A stretch of 39,583 nucleotides of DNA from Stenotrophomonas chelatiphaga (GTDB taxonomy: Bacteria; Pseudomonadota; Gammaproteobacteria; Xanthomonadales; Xanthomonadaceae), in contig NZ_LDJK01000055.1 of NCBI RefSeq assembly GCF_001431535.1, forward strand, positions 1-39,583. The letters are read 5' to 3'. The notes below the pieces were generated by a model. The model saw only the letters and a program-made list of their open reading frames with translations. It made no database searches and had not been told where the DNA came from. Both the position numbers and the translations under genes were made by a program. Below, in pieces: positions 1 to 8,616 of this stretch (within the stretch, counting starts at the first letter, position 1; the number at the start of each line of letters is the position of its first letter).

Positions 1-85
1 GGATGCGAAAAGCGAGCCTATACGGATGTACTTGCGGCGTGTCCTGCACAGCCACCCCGCCCCGCCAACAAGCGGCGTGCAGCTT

Positions 86-109
86 TTGACGTTGACGTTG
101 ACGTTGACG
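86..109. repeat. Four tandem copies of the hexamer TTGACG
   Basis: Four perfect copies of TTGACG lie just past the 3' end of the leftmost gene, which is on the minus strand and stops at 123. The flanks (GCTT on the left, CGTCAAGC on the right) add a little inverted symmetry. Six-base units keep reading frame, but no convincing gene reads through here. It is probably a simple-sequence repeat in a 3' flank. The bases before it (1-85) contain nothing I can identify. Confidence 0.8.
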
Positions 110-122
110 TCAAGCCTCCTGC

Positions 123-1244
123 TTACTGCGCCGAAGCGCGCCCCGGCCCGCGATAGCGCGCCAGCCAATGCGCGTACGGCGCGGGCAGGGTGGCCCAAGC
201 CGGGTTGTCGACCCCCAGTTCCTGCGCCAGCTGGTACGGGTAATGCGGGTTGGCCAGGTGCGCGCGGCCGATCATCACCAGATCGCTCTGCTGCTCCTGC
301 ACGATGGTTTCGGCGGCTTCAGCGCCATCCACGCACCAGCCCACCGCCACGGGGATCCCGGCTTCGTTGCGGACGCGTTGGGCAATCGGTGCCAGGAAGG
401 ACGGCGTGCCCCACGGCACCACGCCGGTGGGAATGACGAAGTTGATGCTGACGTTGAGCAGGTCCAGACCCCGTTCGCGCATCTGGCGGACCAGCTCGAT
501 CGATTCGGACAGGGTTTCTTCGTCGCGCCCGTCGTATTCAATCACGCCCATGCGCGCGGTCAGCGGCAGCTCGGCCGGCCACACCGCGCGTACCGCGGCA
601 ACCGTTTCGAGCAGGAAGCGGGCGCGGTTGTCGCAGCTGCCACCGTAGGCGTCATCGCGCTGGTTGCTGTAGGCAGAGAAGAAGCTCTGCGCCAGGTAGC
701 CATGCGCGAAATGCAGTTCCAGCCATTTGAAGCCGGCATCGCGCGCGCGTTCGGCGGCTGCAACGAAGTCAGCCTGCACGCGCTTGATGTCGTCGATGGT
801 CATCTCCTGCGGCAGCTTGGACAGACCGCCACCGAAGGCGATGGCCGACGGTGCCAGGGTCGGCCAGCCGCGCGCATCGTCTTCGTCGATATGGTCATCG
901 CCTTCCCACGGCAGGTTGGCACTGGCCTTGCGCCCGGCGTGCCCGATCTGGATGCCCGGTACGGCGCCGGTCTCGGCGATGGCGGCGGCAATCGGGGCAA
1001 GGGCGTCAGCCTGCGCCTGGTTCCACAGGCCAAGGCAGCCGGGGGTGATGCGGCCTTCCGCGGAAACACCGGTGGCCTCCACGATGACCAGCCCGGCACC
1101 GCCGCGGGCCAGTCCGGTGTAATGCGCCAGATGCCAGGCGTTGGGCACGCCATCTACGGCGCTGTACTGGCACATCGGCGGCACCGCGATGCGGTTGCGC
1201 AGGGTCACGCCTTTCAGCTGGAACGGGGAAAACAGGTGGGACAT
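123..1244 (-). CDS. NADH:flavin oxidoreductase, Old Yellow Enzyme family (YqjM-like)
   Basis: A 373-residue TIM-barrel FMN oxidoreductase of the thermophilic-like OYE class. It would reduce the C=C bond of alpha,beta-unsaturated carbonyl compounds with NAD(P)H. The N-terminal motif PMCQYSA places Cys25 and Tyr27 where YqjM has its redox-tuning Cys26 and its Tyr28. IGHAGRKA follows near residue 100, and HFAHGYL supplies the substrate/FMN histidine and tyrosine region. A phosphate-binding MIGRAHLANP motif lies near the C terminus. The length matches the family. The ATG at 1244 gives the canonical N terminus (MSHLFSPFQLKG), although no strong ribosome site precedes it. It stands alone, divergent from the CBS-domain gene. 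The physiological substrate cannot be read from the sequence; detoxification of electrophiles is the usual inference. Confidence 0.93.
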   Translation of the reverse strand: MSHLFSPFQLKGVTLRNRIAVPPMCQYSAVDGVPNAWHLAHYTGLARGGAGLVIVEATGVSAEGRITPGCLGLWNQAQADALAPIAAAIAETGAVPGIQIGHAGRKASANLPWEGDDHIDEDDARGWPTLAPSAIAFGGGLSKLPQEMTIDDIKRVQADFVAAAERARDAGFKWLELHFAHGYLAQSFFSAYSNQRDDAYGGSCDNRARFLLETVAAVRAVWPAELPLTARMGVIEYDGRDEETLSESIELVRQMRERGLDLLNVSINFVIPTGVVPWGTPSFLAPIAQRVRNEAGIPVAVGWCVDGAEAAETIVQEQQSDLVMIGRAHLANPHYPYQLAQELGVDNPAWATLPAPYAHWLARYRGPGRASAQ

Positions 1245-1735
1245 GGGGACATCCAGGGAGGAGGGGGAGCGCGGCGCGGGGCGCCGTGCACTGCCCTAAC
1301 CATGGGGTGCGGTGCAGGCGGAAACCACCACGCGGCGGCAGGACGCTGCATGTCATGGGTGTAAAGACGAAGCATGCGTGCCGAACGCGTCATCACAGGC
1401 GTCGGCGCTGCAACTGGGACACAACCCCGGCGTTCTGCCCGCATCTCGGCAGAGGGCGACGCATCTTGAGCGCGCCGCGTGGTCTGCGTTCAGCAGCGGT
1501 TTCTGCGCCAGTGCCATTCTCTGGATTGTTGGCTGGTTCCACGATGTGCTGTGCCGTCGATGCGGGTAGTGACCGATGGTCGCGGTGATGGAATCGAGCC
1601 TGCCGGGCGGGGTCGAGCGGTTTGACCTGCCCCGTCCGCGCTTTACCAGACGTGCGCTGGAAGGTCTGTTCCCGGGGAGGGGGCGCATCGGCAGAGCACA
1701 TTTTTCGAAACAGTGACCTGCAACAGGAAACAAGA
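1245..1735. other. 490-base divergent intergenic region, mostly featureless
   Basis: This lies between the divergent OYE and CBS-domain genes. Short open frames exist on both strands, but none has a recognisable product, good codon use or a clear ribosome site. At 1566-1583 there is a degenerate SMAG-like unit: GTAG followed by a small GACC/GGTC hairpin. No promoter could be assigned with confidence. The last stretch carries an AGGAAA ribosome site serving the CBS gene at 1736. Confidence 0.6.
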
Positions 1736-2167
1736 ATGAACGTCCGCGAGCTGCTGCAATCCAAGAAAGAAGCTGTCATCACCATCGACGTGGAAGACAC
1801 GATCGGTGCTGCCGCGCACAAGATGAGCGCGAACAAGATCGCCGCCCTGGTGGTGATGAAGGACGGTGCCCCGGTCGGCATCATTTCCGAAAAGGACATC
1901 GTCCGCAGCCTCGCCGATGACGGTCCGCAGGCCGGCCGCCGGGTGATTTCCAGCGTGCCCTCGACGGGCCTAGACGGCATCGCGCCAGAGGCGACGCTGA
2001 AGCAGGCGATGTCCCTGATGACCTATTCGCGACGCCGCCACCTGATGGTGACCGAAGGCGCGACGCTGGTCGGCATCCTCAGCCTGGGCGATATCGTCAA
2101 GAACCTGCTGGGTGAGCTGGAGCTGGAAAAGGCCGTGCTGCAGGACATCTACCTGGCCGCGCACTGA
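1736..2167 (+). CDS. CBS-domain pair protein
   Basis: A 143-residue cytoplasmic protein made almost entirely of two CBS motifs (roughly residues 8-62 and 72-127). The motifs are marked by APVGIISEKDIVRSL and TLVGILSLGDIVKNLL. Such stand-alone CBS pairs dimerise into discs that bind adenine nucleotides (AMP, ATP, SAM) and act as energy sensors or as regulatory partners for other enzymes. No catalytic domain is attached. The ATG at 1736 is preferred over the upstream in-frame ATG at 1622 because it sits after an AGGAAA ribosome site and the CBS homology starts directly after it. It is monocistronic and followed by a strong terminator. The ligand and partner are unknown. Confidence 0.92.
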   Translation: MNVRELLQSKKEAVITIDVEDTIGAAAHKMSANKIAALVVMKDGAPVGIISEKDIVRSLADDGPQAGRRVISSVPSTGLDGIAPEATLKQAMSLMTYSRRRHLMVTEGATLVGILSLGDIVKNLLGELELEKAVLQDIYLAAH

Positions 2168-2189
2168 GCCGTCGGCACATCGCGACATC

Positions 2190-2220
2190 GGAAGCCGGGC
2201 AGTGCCCGGCTTCCTCGTTT
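2190..2220 (+). terminator. Rho-independent terminator of the CBS-domain gene
   Basis: A perfect 11-bp stem (GGAAGCCGGGC pairing with GCCCGGCTTCC) with an AGT loop is followed by TCGTTT. It starts 22 bases after the CBS stop codon and faces the convergent VOC gene. The T-run is only on the plus-strand side. Confidence 0.85.
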
Positions 2221-2236
2221 CAGGGCATCGCGGAAG

Positions 2237-2665
2237 TCAGAACGTGACCTTCACCGACCCGGCGCTGTAGGTGGCCTCGCCGTGGTACACCACTTCGATG
2301 TTGTTGCCATCCGGGTCGAGCACGAACGCGGCGTAGTACCCCGGGTGGTAGGGGCGTTCGCCGGGCGCGCCGTTGTCCTTGCCGCCTGCGGCCAGCGCGG
2401 CGCTGTGGAACGCATCCACGGTGGCGCGGCTGCGTGATTGGAAGGCCAGATGGTGGCGGCCGGTCAGCGTGCCGGCGGCGGCCTCGCTGTTCGCGCTGGA
2501 AATGAACAGCTCGTCGGCCCAGAAGTACGTGTCGCCTTCGCCGGCGATCGGGATGCCGATCGTGTCGAACACCGCCTGGTAGAAGCGCCGGCTGGCGGCA
2601 AGATCCCGCACGATCAGCTGGATGTGGTCGATCAATCGCCCGCGATGCAGCTCGTTGGTTTCCAT
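2237..2665 (-). CDS. VOC-family (glyoxalase/bleomycin-resistance-like) protein
   Basis: A 142-residue protein of the vicinal-oxygen-chelate fold. It starts [11 protein letters not shown] (first beta-alpha-beta-beta module with a metal-ligand-type histidine), has GRHHLAFQS in the middle, and ends with the typical [14 protein letters not shown], which supplies the last metal-ligand glutamate. Members are metal-dependent lyases, isomerases, dioxygenases or antibiotic-binding proteins; the substrate here is unknown. The ATG at 2665 has a GGAG ribosome site just upstream. The in-frame ATG at 2698 lies inside the neighbouring palindromic repeat and would add 11 unrelated residues, so it was rejected. 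The gene lies downstream of gloA on the same strand, separated only by that repeat. Confidence 0.88.
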   Translation of the reverse strand: METNELHRGRLIDHIQLIVRDLAASRRFYQAVFDTIGIPIAGEGDTYFWADELFISSANSEAAAGTLTGRHHLAFQSRSRATVDAFHSAALAAGGKDNGAPGERPYHPGYYAAFVLDPDGNNIEVVYHGEATYSAGSVKVTF

Positions 2666-2677
2666 GCGCACGCTCCA

Positions 2678-2757
2678 AAAAAAGGGGACGGAGGACATTA
2701 AGTCGTTTGCGGCCCGATTGTGCCAGAAACGACTTAATGTCCTCCGTCCCCTTTTTT
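2678..2757. repeat. Perfect 31-bp inverted repeat with an 18-base loop (palindromic mobile element)
   Basis: Arms 2678-2708 and 2727-2757 are exact reverse complements. Each arm has an A-run on its outer side, then GGGGACGGAGGACATT and AAGTCGTTT. The loop (2709-2726) itself contains GGC/GCC. The element fills nearly the whole gap between gloA (stop at 2763) and the VOC gene (GGAG ribosome site around 2671-2675). I recall similar 'GGGGACGGAGG..TTAAGTCG' sequences at many sites in xanthomonad genomes and beside REP-associated Y1 transposases, so this is probably a non-autonomous palindromic element. That identity is from memory. Transcribed, it would form a very stable hairpin and could act as a terminator or processing site between the two genes. 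Confidence 0.9.
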
Positions 2758-2762
2758 GGGGG

Positions 2763-3281
2763 TCAGGCGTTGGAAATGATCTCGACCCAGTAGCCGTCCG
2801 GGTCCTTGATGAAGGCCAGGTGCTTCATGCGGCCGTCTTCCAGGCGCTTCTGGTAGGGCACCTGCAGGTCATCGAAGCGCTTGCAGGCGGACTGGATGTC
2901 CGGCACCGACACGCAGATGTGACCGAAGCCGCGCGGGTCGCTGTTGCCGTCGTGGTACACCGGGCCGTCCTGCGCTTCGGTGCCATGGTTGTGGGTCAGT
3001 TCCAGCACACCCGGGATGCCGGCCATCCACAGGCGGCGCTCGGCATCGGATTCAGGCACGACCGTGCCGGCCGGCAGCAGCGCCAGGAAGTACAGGCTGA
3101 ACTGGGCTTCGGCGAAGTCGCGCTTGTCGATCAGCCGGTAGCCCAGCACGCGGGTGTAGAAGTCCAGCGACGCGGTCGCGTCCTTCACCCGCAGCATGGT
3201 GTGGTTGAAGACGAAGCCGGCGGTCTCGGCCGGCGGCTGGGCGGCGACGCCGGGGACGGTCTGCAGGTCGGAAAGGGACAT
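2763..3281 (-). CDS. gloA: Lactoylglutathione lyase (glyoxalase I)
   Basis: A 172-residue glyoxalase I that converts the hemithioacetal of methylglyoxal and glutathione to S-lactoylglutathione in the cytoplasm. Visible motifs are [10 protein letters not shown] (first metal ligand, His28), [21 protein letters not shown] (second ligand, Glu), GFGHICVSV (third, His) and YWVEIIS (fourth, Glu). The length of about 170 residues with an N-terminal extension resembles the longer eukaryote-type/Pseudomonas enzymes more than the 135-residue E. coli form, so the metal (Zn or Ni) cannot be decided here. The ATG at 3281 has an AGGAG ribosome site. It is divergent from the Cds1-like gene and is followed on the same strand by the palindrome and a second VOC gene. 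Confidence 0.95.
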   Translation of the reverse strand: MSLSDLQTVPGVAAQPPAETAGFVFNHTMLRVKDATASLDFYTRVLGYRLIDKRDFAEAQFSLYFLALLPAGTVVPESDAERRLWMAGIPGVLELTHNHGTEAQDGPVYHDGNSDPRGFGHICVSVPDIQSACKRFDDLQVPYQKRLEDGRMKHLAFIKDPDGYWVEIISNA

Positions 3282-3404
3282 GGGGGGCTCCTATCGGGTC
3301 GGGCGGGAAACGGCATAAACGCCCATTCTACCGACCGGCGGATGACGACGGTCCGGCGTAGAATGCGTGCACCGCACCGTTCCACCACGGACAACGATTC
3401 CGCC

Positions 3405-4514
3405 ATGTCGCAGCGTGAATGGGTGGCTGCCGCCATCCGCAAGATCGAGGCCGATTTCAACCGTTCGGCTGATACCCACCTGATTCCGATGGACCTGCCC
3501 GGGTTCGACGGCATCGAGGTGTATTTCAAGGACGAGTCCAGCCATCCCACCGGCAGCCTGAAGCATCGCCTGGCGCGCTCGCTGTTCCTGTACGCGCTGG
3601 CCAACGGCTGGCTGCGCGCTGGACGCCCGGTGATCGAGGCCTCCAGTGGCTCGACCGCGGTCTCCGAAGCGTATTTCGCGCGCCTGCTCGGCCTGCCGTT
3701 CATCGCGGTGATGCCGGCCAGCACCTCACCGGAAAAAATCGCCGCGATCGAATTCCATGGCGGCCGCTGCCACCTTGTGCAGAGTGCCTGCGGCCTGAAT
3801 GCTGCCTCCGAACAGCTGGCACGCGAGACCGGCGGCCACTTCATGGACCAGTTCACCTTCGCCGAGCGGGCCACCGACTGGCGCGCCAACAACAACATCG
3901 CCGAATCCATCTTCAAGCAGATGGCCGAAGAGCCGCATCCCATTCCGGAATGGATCGTGTGCAGCCCGGGCACCGGCGGTACGGCGGCCACGCTGGGGCG
4001 CTACGTCAGCTACCGCCGGCATGACACGCGCATCCTCTGCGCGGATCCGGAAGTCTCCGTGTTCTATGACGGTTACCGTGCCGCGCTGGCCGGTGAGCCG
4101 TGGCGCCACCTGACCTGTGAAGGCGGGTCGCGGGTGGAAGGCATCGGCCGTCCGCGGGTGGAACCCAGCTTCATCCCGACCAGCGTGGATGCCATGGTGA
4201 AGGTGCCCGATGCCCTGGCGCTGGCCGCCATGCGCCAGGTCAGCCGCCGCCTGGGGCGGCGCGTCGGCGGCTCCACCGGCACCAATTTCATCGGCGTGCT
4301 GCAGGCCGCGCAGTGGATGCGTGCGGCAGGGCGCGGCGGCAGCATCGTCACCATCCTGTGTGACAGCGGCGAACGCTACGCGCACAGCTATTACGATCCT
4401 TCCTGGTATGAACGGATGGGGATCGACGTGGCCGCTGCGGATGCGGCGCTGGCAGCGGTATTGGCCGGTGGCGCGTTGCCCAGCCTGCCGACCAGCAGCC
4501 TGGAAACGATCTGA
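3405..4514 (+). CDS. PLP-dependent cysteine synthase-family protein, probable L-cysteine desulfhydrase (Cds1-like)
   Basis: A 369-residue fold-type II PLP enzyme. The Schiff-base lysine is Lys53 in [11 protein letters not shown], followed by the substrate-binding [13 protein letters not shown] loop, the phosphate-binding PGTGGTAAT loop and GSTGTN. The pattern [17 protein letters not shown] with NNNIAESI and [15 protein letters not shown] matches, from memory, mycobacterial Cds1, which degrades L-cysteine to pyruvate, ammonia and H2S, better than CysK or CysM. The ATG at 3405 is chosen because homology begins immediately ([23 protein letters not shown]). The reading frame stays open far upstream, antisense to gloA, and that part is an artefact. 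The gene is monocistronic, 78 bases before prlC. Desulfhydrase versus synthase activity is an inference from similarity. Confidence 0.88.
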   Translation: MSQREWVAAAIRKIEADFNRSADTHLIPMDLPGFDGIEVYFKDESSHPTGSLKHRLARSLFLYALANGWLRAGRPVIEASSGSTAVSEAYFARLLGLPFIAVMPASTSPEKIAAIEFHGGRCHLVQSACGLNAASEQLARETGGHFMDQFTFAERATDWRANNNIAESIFKQMAEEPHPIPEWIVCSPGTGGTAATLGRYVSYRRHDTRILCADPEVSVFYDGYRAALAGEPWRHLTCEGGSRVEGIGRPRVEPSFIPTSVDAMVKVPDALALAAMRQVSRRLGRRVGGSTGTNFIGVLQAAQWMRAAGRGGSIVTILCDSGERYAHSYYDPSWYERMGIDVAAADAALAAVLAGGALPSLPTSSLETI

Positions 4515-4592
4515 TCCCCCTTGCCATCGCGACGGCGCGGCGCCATATCCAGCACCATGCCACGCTGCGTGGTACCCGCTACTGGAGTTCCC

Positions 4593-6626
4593 ATGACCGC
4601 CACCAACCCGTTGCTTGATTTTTCCGGCCTGCCGCGTTTTTCCGAGATCCGGCCTGAACACATCGGACCGGCGCTGGACGTGCTGCTGGCCGACGCGGAA
4701 GCCGCCGTCGCCGCCGCCGAACAGGTGCAGCCGGTGACGTGGGAATCGTTCGTGGTGCCGCTGGACAATGCCACCGAGCGCCTGTGGCGGGCATGGGGCC
4801 AGGTCGGCCACCTGCAGGCGGTGATGAACACCACGGCGCTGCGCGAGGCCTACAACCAGAACCTGCCACGGGTGACCAACTTCGGCAGCGCACTGGGCCA
4901 GAACCTCGCGCTGTTCCAGCAATACCAGGCGCTGGCATCCCCGGTGGAGGCGGCCGGCTTGGATGCGCCAAGGCGCAAGGTGCTGGACAACACCCTGAGG
5001 GATTTCCGCCTGGGCGGCGCGCAGCTGGATGGCGCCGACAAAGCGCGCTTCACGGCGATCAAGGCAGAGCTTTCCGCACTGGCGGCCCGGTTTTCGCAGA
5101 ACGTGCTGGACGCCACCGATGCGTGGTCGTTGCTGATCGACGATGAAACGCGCCTTGCCGGCCTGCCGCAGGATGTCCGCGCTGCCGCGCGTGCTGCTGC
5201 TGAAAAGGAGGGAACGCCGGGTTGGAAGCTGACCCTGCAGATGCCGTGCTACCTGCCGGTACAGACCTATGCCGAAGATCGCAGCCTGCGCGAGACCCTG
5301 TACCGCGCCAGTGCGCAGCGCGCTTCGGAATTCGGTGAGGCGGCGCTGGACAACAGCGCCAACATCGACCGCATCCTCGCCTTGCGCGCGGAGCTGGCGC
5401 AGTTGCTGGGGTTCGCTTCCTACGCCGAGTATTCCATCGCGACCAAGATGGCGCAGGATCCGGCCGAGGTGCTGGCGTTCCTGCGTGATCTCGCTGCGCG
5501 CGCCAAGCCCTTTGCCAGCAAGGATCGCGCAGAACTGGAGCAGTTCGCCCACGACGTCCTGGGGCTGGACAGCCTGCAGGCCTGGGATCTGGCCTTTGCC
5601 GCGGACAAGCTGAAACAGGCGCGCTACAGCTATTCCGAACAGGAAGTGAAACAGTATTTCACCGAGCCCAAGGTGCTGGGTGGGTTGTTCGCCGTGATCG
5701 AGCAGTTGTACGGAGTGCGGGTGCAGCCGGACAGCGCACCGGTGTGGCACGACGATGTCCGCTTCTTCCGGCTGGTGGATGCACAGGATGCACTGGTGGG
5801 CCAGTTCTACCTTGACCTGTACGCACGTGAAGGCAAGCGCGGCGGCGCCTGGATGGACGATTGCCGCAACCGCCGCGTGCACGCCGATGGCAGCGTGCAG
5901 ACGCCGCTGGTCTACCTGGTATGCAACTTCGGCCGCGGTGCCGATGGCGCGCCCGCTACGTTCAGCCACAACGAAGTGACCACGTTGTTCCACGAAATGG
6001 GCCATGGCCTGCACCAGCTGCTGACCCGCATCGGCGAACTGGGCGTGGCCGGCATCAATGGCGTGGAATGGGATGCGGTGGAGTTGCCGAGCCAGTTCAT
6101 GGAGAACTTCTGCTGGGAATGGAGCCACCTGCAGGGCATGACCGCCCATGTGGAAACCGGCGAACCGTTGCCGCGCGCGCTGTATGAGAAAATGCTGGCG
6201 GCGCGCAATTTCCACAGTGGCATGGCCACGGTGCGACAGCTGGAGTTCGGCGTGTTCGACATGCTGGTCCACAGCCAGTTCGAACCGCAGCAGGACACCG
6301 TGCTGGGCTTGCTGGATCGCGTGCGTGCGGAGGTGGCGGTCAACCATCCGCCGCAGTGGAATCGCTTCCCGCACCAGTTCAGCCACATCTTCGCCGGCGG
6401 TTATGCGGCGGGGTATTACAGCTACAAGTGGGCCGAAGTACTCAGCGCCGATGCGTATGCCGCGTTCGAGGAGGCGCCGGACGCGGTGGCGGCGACCGGC
6501 GCGCGTTTCCGCGATGAGATCATCGGCCGCGGTGGCAGCCGCAGTGCTGCGGAGAATTTCCAGGCCTTCCGCGGCCGCGCACCGAGCATCGATGCGCTGC
6601 TGCGGCATTCCGGCATGGCCGGCTGA
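4593..6626 (+). CDS. prlC: Oligopeptidase A, M3-family zinc metallopeptidase
   Basis: A 677-residue cytoplasmic thimet-type peptidase, the same size as E. coli PrlC/OpdA (680). It degrades signal peptides and other short peptides released by proteolysis. The zinc site is HEMGH (His467 to His471 in TTLFHEMGHGLHQLL), with the third ligand expected in the ELPSQFMENF helix shortly after. DLYAREGKRGGAWMD upstream and FSHIFAGGYAAGYYSYKWAE downstream are typical M3 motifs. The ATG at 4593 has a GGAG ribosome site and gives the family N terminus (NPLLDFSGLPRFSEI). It lies downstream of the Cds1-like gene on the same strand and converges with the SDR gene 12 bases past its end. Confidence 0.96.
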   Translation: MTATNPLLDFSGLPRFSEIRPEHIGPALDVLLADAEAAVAAAEQVQPVTWESFVVPLDNATERLWRAWGQVGHLQAVMNTTALREAYNQNLPRVTNFGSALGQNLALFQQYQALASPVEAAGLDAPRRKVLDNTLRDFRLGGAQLDGADKARFTAIKAELSALAARFSQNVLDATDAWSLLIDDETRLAGLPQDVRAAARAAAEKEGTPGWKLTLQMPCYLPVQTYAEDRSLRETLYRASAQRASEFGEAALDNSANIDRILALRAELAQLLGFASYAEYSIATKMAQDPAEVLAFLRDLAARAKPFASKDRAELEQFAHDVLGLDSLQAWDLAFAADKLKQARYSYSEQEVKQYFTEPKVLGGLFAVIEQLYGVRVQPDSAPVWHDDVRFFRLVDAQDALVGQFYLDLYAREGKRGGAWMDDCRNRRVHADGSVQTPLVYLVCNFGRGADGAPATFSHNEVTTLFHEMGHGLHQLLTRIGELGVAGINGVEWDAVELPSQFMENFCWEWSHLQGMTAHVETGEPLPRALYEKMLAARNFHSGMATVRQLEFGVFDMLVHSQFEPQQDTVLGLLDRVRAEVAVNHPPQWNRFPHQFSHIFAGGYAAGYYSYKWAEVLSADAYAAFEEAPDAVAATGARFRDEIIGRGGSRSAAENFQAFRGRAPSIDALLRHSGMAG

Positions 6627-6638
6627 CGCGCCTGCTTT

Positions 6639-7442
6639 TCAGTCGACGTAGATCATCTTGCGGGTCATGCCGCCGTCGACGATGTGGTCCTGGCCGGTGA
6701 TGAAACCGGCCATGTCCGACAGCAGGTACACCGCCAACGCGCCGATGTCTTCGGGCTGGCCGACCCGGCCCACCGGGTGCTGCGCATGGTCGGCACGCGA
6801 CAGCGATGGCGTGCGCCGGCGCATCGGTGCCTGCCATGCGCCCGTGCTGATCCATCCGGGGCTGATGCTGTTCACGCGCACCGCCGGTCCAGCGCTGAGC
6901 GCCAGTGCGTGGGTGAAGGCGAGCAGCCCGCCCTTGGCGGCGGCGTAGGCTTCGCTGTGTGGTTCGGACTGCTGCGCGCGTGTCGAAGCAATGTTGAGGA
7001 TCGCACCGCGCTTGTCGGCACCCAGCGCCGGCAGGGCGTGCTTGCTGCACAGGAAGGCGCCATGCAGGGACGACAGCCTGCGCTGCCACTGCGCCCACTC
7101 CATGTCGGCCAGCGCGGTGCCATGCGCATCGGCAATGCCCGCATTGTTGACCAGCCCGTCGATGCGGCCGAAGCGCTTCAGGGCCGCTGCGATGAAGCCG
7201 CGCACGCTGGCTTCGGCGGTGATGTCCAGCTTGCGGAAGGCCGCGTCGGCGGGGCGATCCCATTCGGCCAGGCAGGCCTTGCCTGCTGCCACGTCGAGGT
7301 CGCCGATCATCACCTGGCCGCCCGCGCCCAGCACGGCCTGCGCGATGCCGCGGCCGATACCGTTGGCACCGCCGGTCACCAGCACCACCTTGCCCGCCAG
7401 GGGCGCGGCGGGCCACGCCGCAACCGCGGGTACGATGCTCAT
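6639..7442 (-). CDS. SDR-family NAD(P)-dependent oxidoreductase
   Basis: A 267-residue classical short-chain dehydrogenase. It has the glycine-rich dinucleotide motif TGGANGIGRG, the structural NNAG motif (LVNNAGIAD), the catalytic Ser in NIASTRA, the AYAAAKGG Tyr-Lys pair, and SPGWISTG after the active site. The substrate is not predictable. The ATG at 7442 overlaps the stop of the upstream DUF1415 gene as ATGA, which implies translational coupling; an in-frame ATG at 7472 would overlap more and is less likely. Stop-codon side: 12 bases separate it from the convergent prlC, with no obvious terminator between them. Confidence 0.92.
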   Translation of the reverse strand: MSIVPAVAAWPAAPLAGKVVLVTGGANGIGRGIAQAVLGAGGQVMIGDLDVAAGKACLAEWDRPADAAFRKLDITAEASVRGFIAAALKRFGRIDGLVNNAGIADAHGTALADMEWAQWQRRLSSLHGAFLCSKHALPALGADKRGAILNIASTRAQQSEPHSEAYAAAKGGLLAFTHALALSAGPAVRVNSISPGWISTGAWQAPMRRRTPSLSRADHAQHPVGRVGQPEDIGALAVYLLSDMAGFITGQDHIVDGGMTRKMIYVD

Positions 7443-8020
7443 GACAGGTCCTGCCCGCGCAGGCGCCGCCACCAGCCTTCCACGCCGATCCGGTCCAGGG
7501 TCTGGATGTTGCGCTCCACGATCACATCCGGGTCCGGAAACGCATCCACCGCGCGGGCCACGCTGTCTTCGCGCAGTAGGTGCAGGATCGGGTAGGGGGC
7601 GCGGTTGGTGTAGTTGCTGGCATCGTCCGGCGCAACGCCTTCGAACTGGTACTGCGGGTGGAAGCTGGCCACCTGCAGGATGCCCTGCAGGTCCAGTGCC
7701 TCGATGGCGGCGTCGGCGTTGTCGAGGAAGTCGTTGTAGTCCAGGAAGTCGGTCAACACGTCCGGGTGGATGATCAGCGTCGTGTCGATCTGCTCGGCGG
7801 GCGCGTCGCGCAGCAGCACCAGTTCTTCAGCCAGCTGCTCCACCAGTGCTTCGGGCGTGGTCGCATCGCTGAGCACGTAACGCACCTGCTCCTTCACGTA
7901 CACCGCCTTGGCGAAGGGGCACAGGTTCAAGCCGATGACGATGCGCTCCAGCCACAGGCGGGTAGCGGCGATCGGGTCGTCGGCAGGCGGGCCTTCGGCA
8001 GGTACGAGGGAATCGGTCAT
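7439..8020 (-). CDS. DUF1415-family protein
   Basis: A 193-residue cytoplasmic protein of the DUF1415 family. It is recognised by LWLERIVIGLNLCPFAK near the N terminus, a central LIIHPDVLTDFLDYNDFLDNADA and the SFHPQYQFEG...NYTNRAPYPILHLLRE segment. The family is widespread in gammaproteobacteria and has no established function. The conserved Cys in NLCPFAK and the HPQYQF and NRAPYP stretches look like active- or binding-site residues, but this is speculation. It is the first gene of a two-gene unit with the SDR gene (4-base ATGA overlap), so the two are probably made in step. Confidence 0.92.
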   Translation of the reverse strand: MTDSLVPAEGPPADDPIAATRLWLERIVIGLNLCPFAKAVYVKEQVRYVLSDATTPEALVEQLAEELVLLRDAPAEQIDTTLIIHPDVLTDFLDYNDFLDNADAAIEALDLQGILQVASFHPQYQFEGVAPDDASNYTNRAPYPILHLLREDSVARAVDAFPDPDVIVERNIQTLDRIGVEGWWRRLRGQDLS

Positions 8021-8054
8021 GGCGGGCTCTGTGGGCTGGCTTTGGGGTGATCCA

Positions 8055-8537
8055 TCAGTCGCGGAAATTGTCGAACTGCAGCGGCAGTTCGAAGTCGTTC
8101 TTGCGCAGCAGGGCCATGGCGTCCTGCAGGTCGTCGCGCTTCTTGCCGCTCACCCGCAGCTTGTCGCCGTTGATCTGGCTTTCCACTTTCAGTTTGGCTT
8201 CCTTCAGCGTGGCGGCGATCTTCTTGGCGATCTTCTGCTCGATCCCCTGCTTGACCGTGATCTTCTGCCGGGCGCCGGCGACGTTGGTTTCCACCTCGCC
8301 GAATTCCAGGCTTTTGGTGTCGATCTGGCGGGCGGCCATCCGCGCGCGCAGGATGTCGGTCATCTGCTGCAGCTGGAACTCGCTCGGCGCAGACTGCGAG
8401 ATCACGCTGTCTTCCAGCTCGAACTTCGCAGCCACGCCCTTGAAATCAAAGCGCGTGGTCAGTTCACGGTTGGCCTGGTCGACTGCGTTGACCAGCTCGT
8501 GCTTGTCCACTTCGGAGACGACGTCGAAAGAGGGCAT
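8055..8537 (-). CDS. yajQ: YajQ-family cyclic-di-GMP-binding protein
   Basis: A 160-residue protein with the YajQ signature MPSFDVVSEVDKHELVNAVDQANRELTTRFDFKG (residues 1-34) and a second half with KVESQINGDKLRVSGKKRDDLQ. In Xanthomonas and Stenotrophomonas, YajQ proteins bind c-di-GMP and act with a LysR-type regulator to control virulence and biofilm genes; that is family knowledge. The length matches exactly. The ATG at 8537 is preceded by an AGGAG ribosome site. It reads toward the DUF1415 gene with a 34-base gap, so the three minus-strand genes may form one transcript. It is divergent from the EamA transporter gene 80 bases away. Confidence 0.96.
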   Translation of the reverse strand: MPSFDVVSEVDKHELVNAVDQANRELTTRFDFKGVAAKFELEDSVISQSAPSEFQLQQMTDILRARMAARQIDTKSLEFGEVETNVAGARQKITVKQGIEQKIAKKIAATLKEAKLKVESQINGDKLRVSGKKRDDLQDAMALLRKNDFELPLQFDNFRD

Positions 8538-8616
8538 GGGGAAACTCCTGGATTCAGTGCCCCCATTCTACCCAACCCGCCTTGGAAGGTCGGCAGGGCA
8601 GGGGCGATAATGGGTC

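Noticed and set aside
1312..1569. Possible 85-residue gene in the OYE-CBS gap
   Set aside because: Cys/Arg-rich frame without ribosome site, motif or plausible codon use; overlaps competing frames on both strands.
2666..2698. Upstream ATG for the VOC gene at 2698
   Set aside because: It falls inside the palindromic element and adds residues with no family similarity; ATG 2665 has its own GGAG site.
3726..6608. Open frame of 960 residues on the minus strand
   Set aside because: It lies antisense to the Cds1-like gene and prlC, both with complete motif sets. It is His/Arg/Gln-rich in the way typical of shadow frames in GC-rich DNA and has no recognisable domain.
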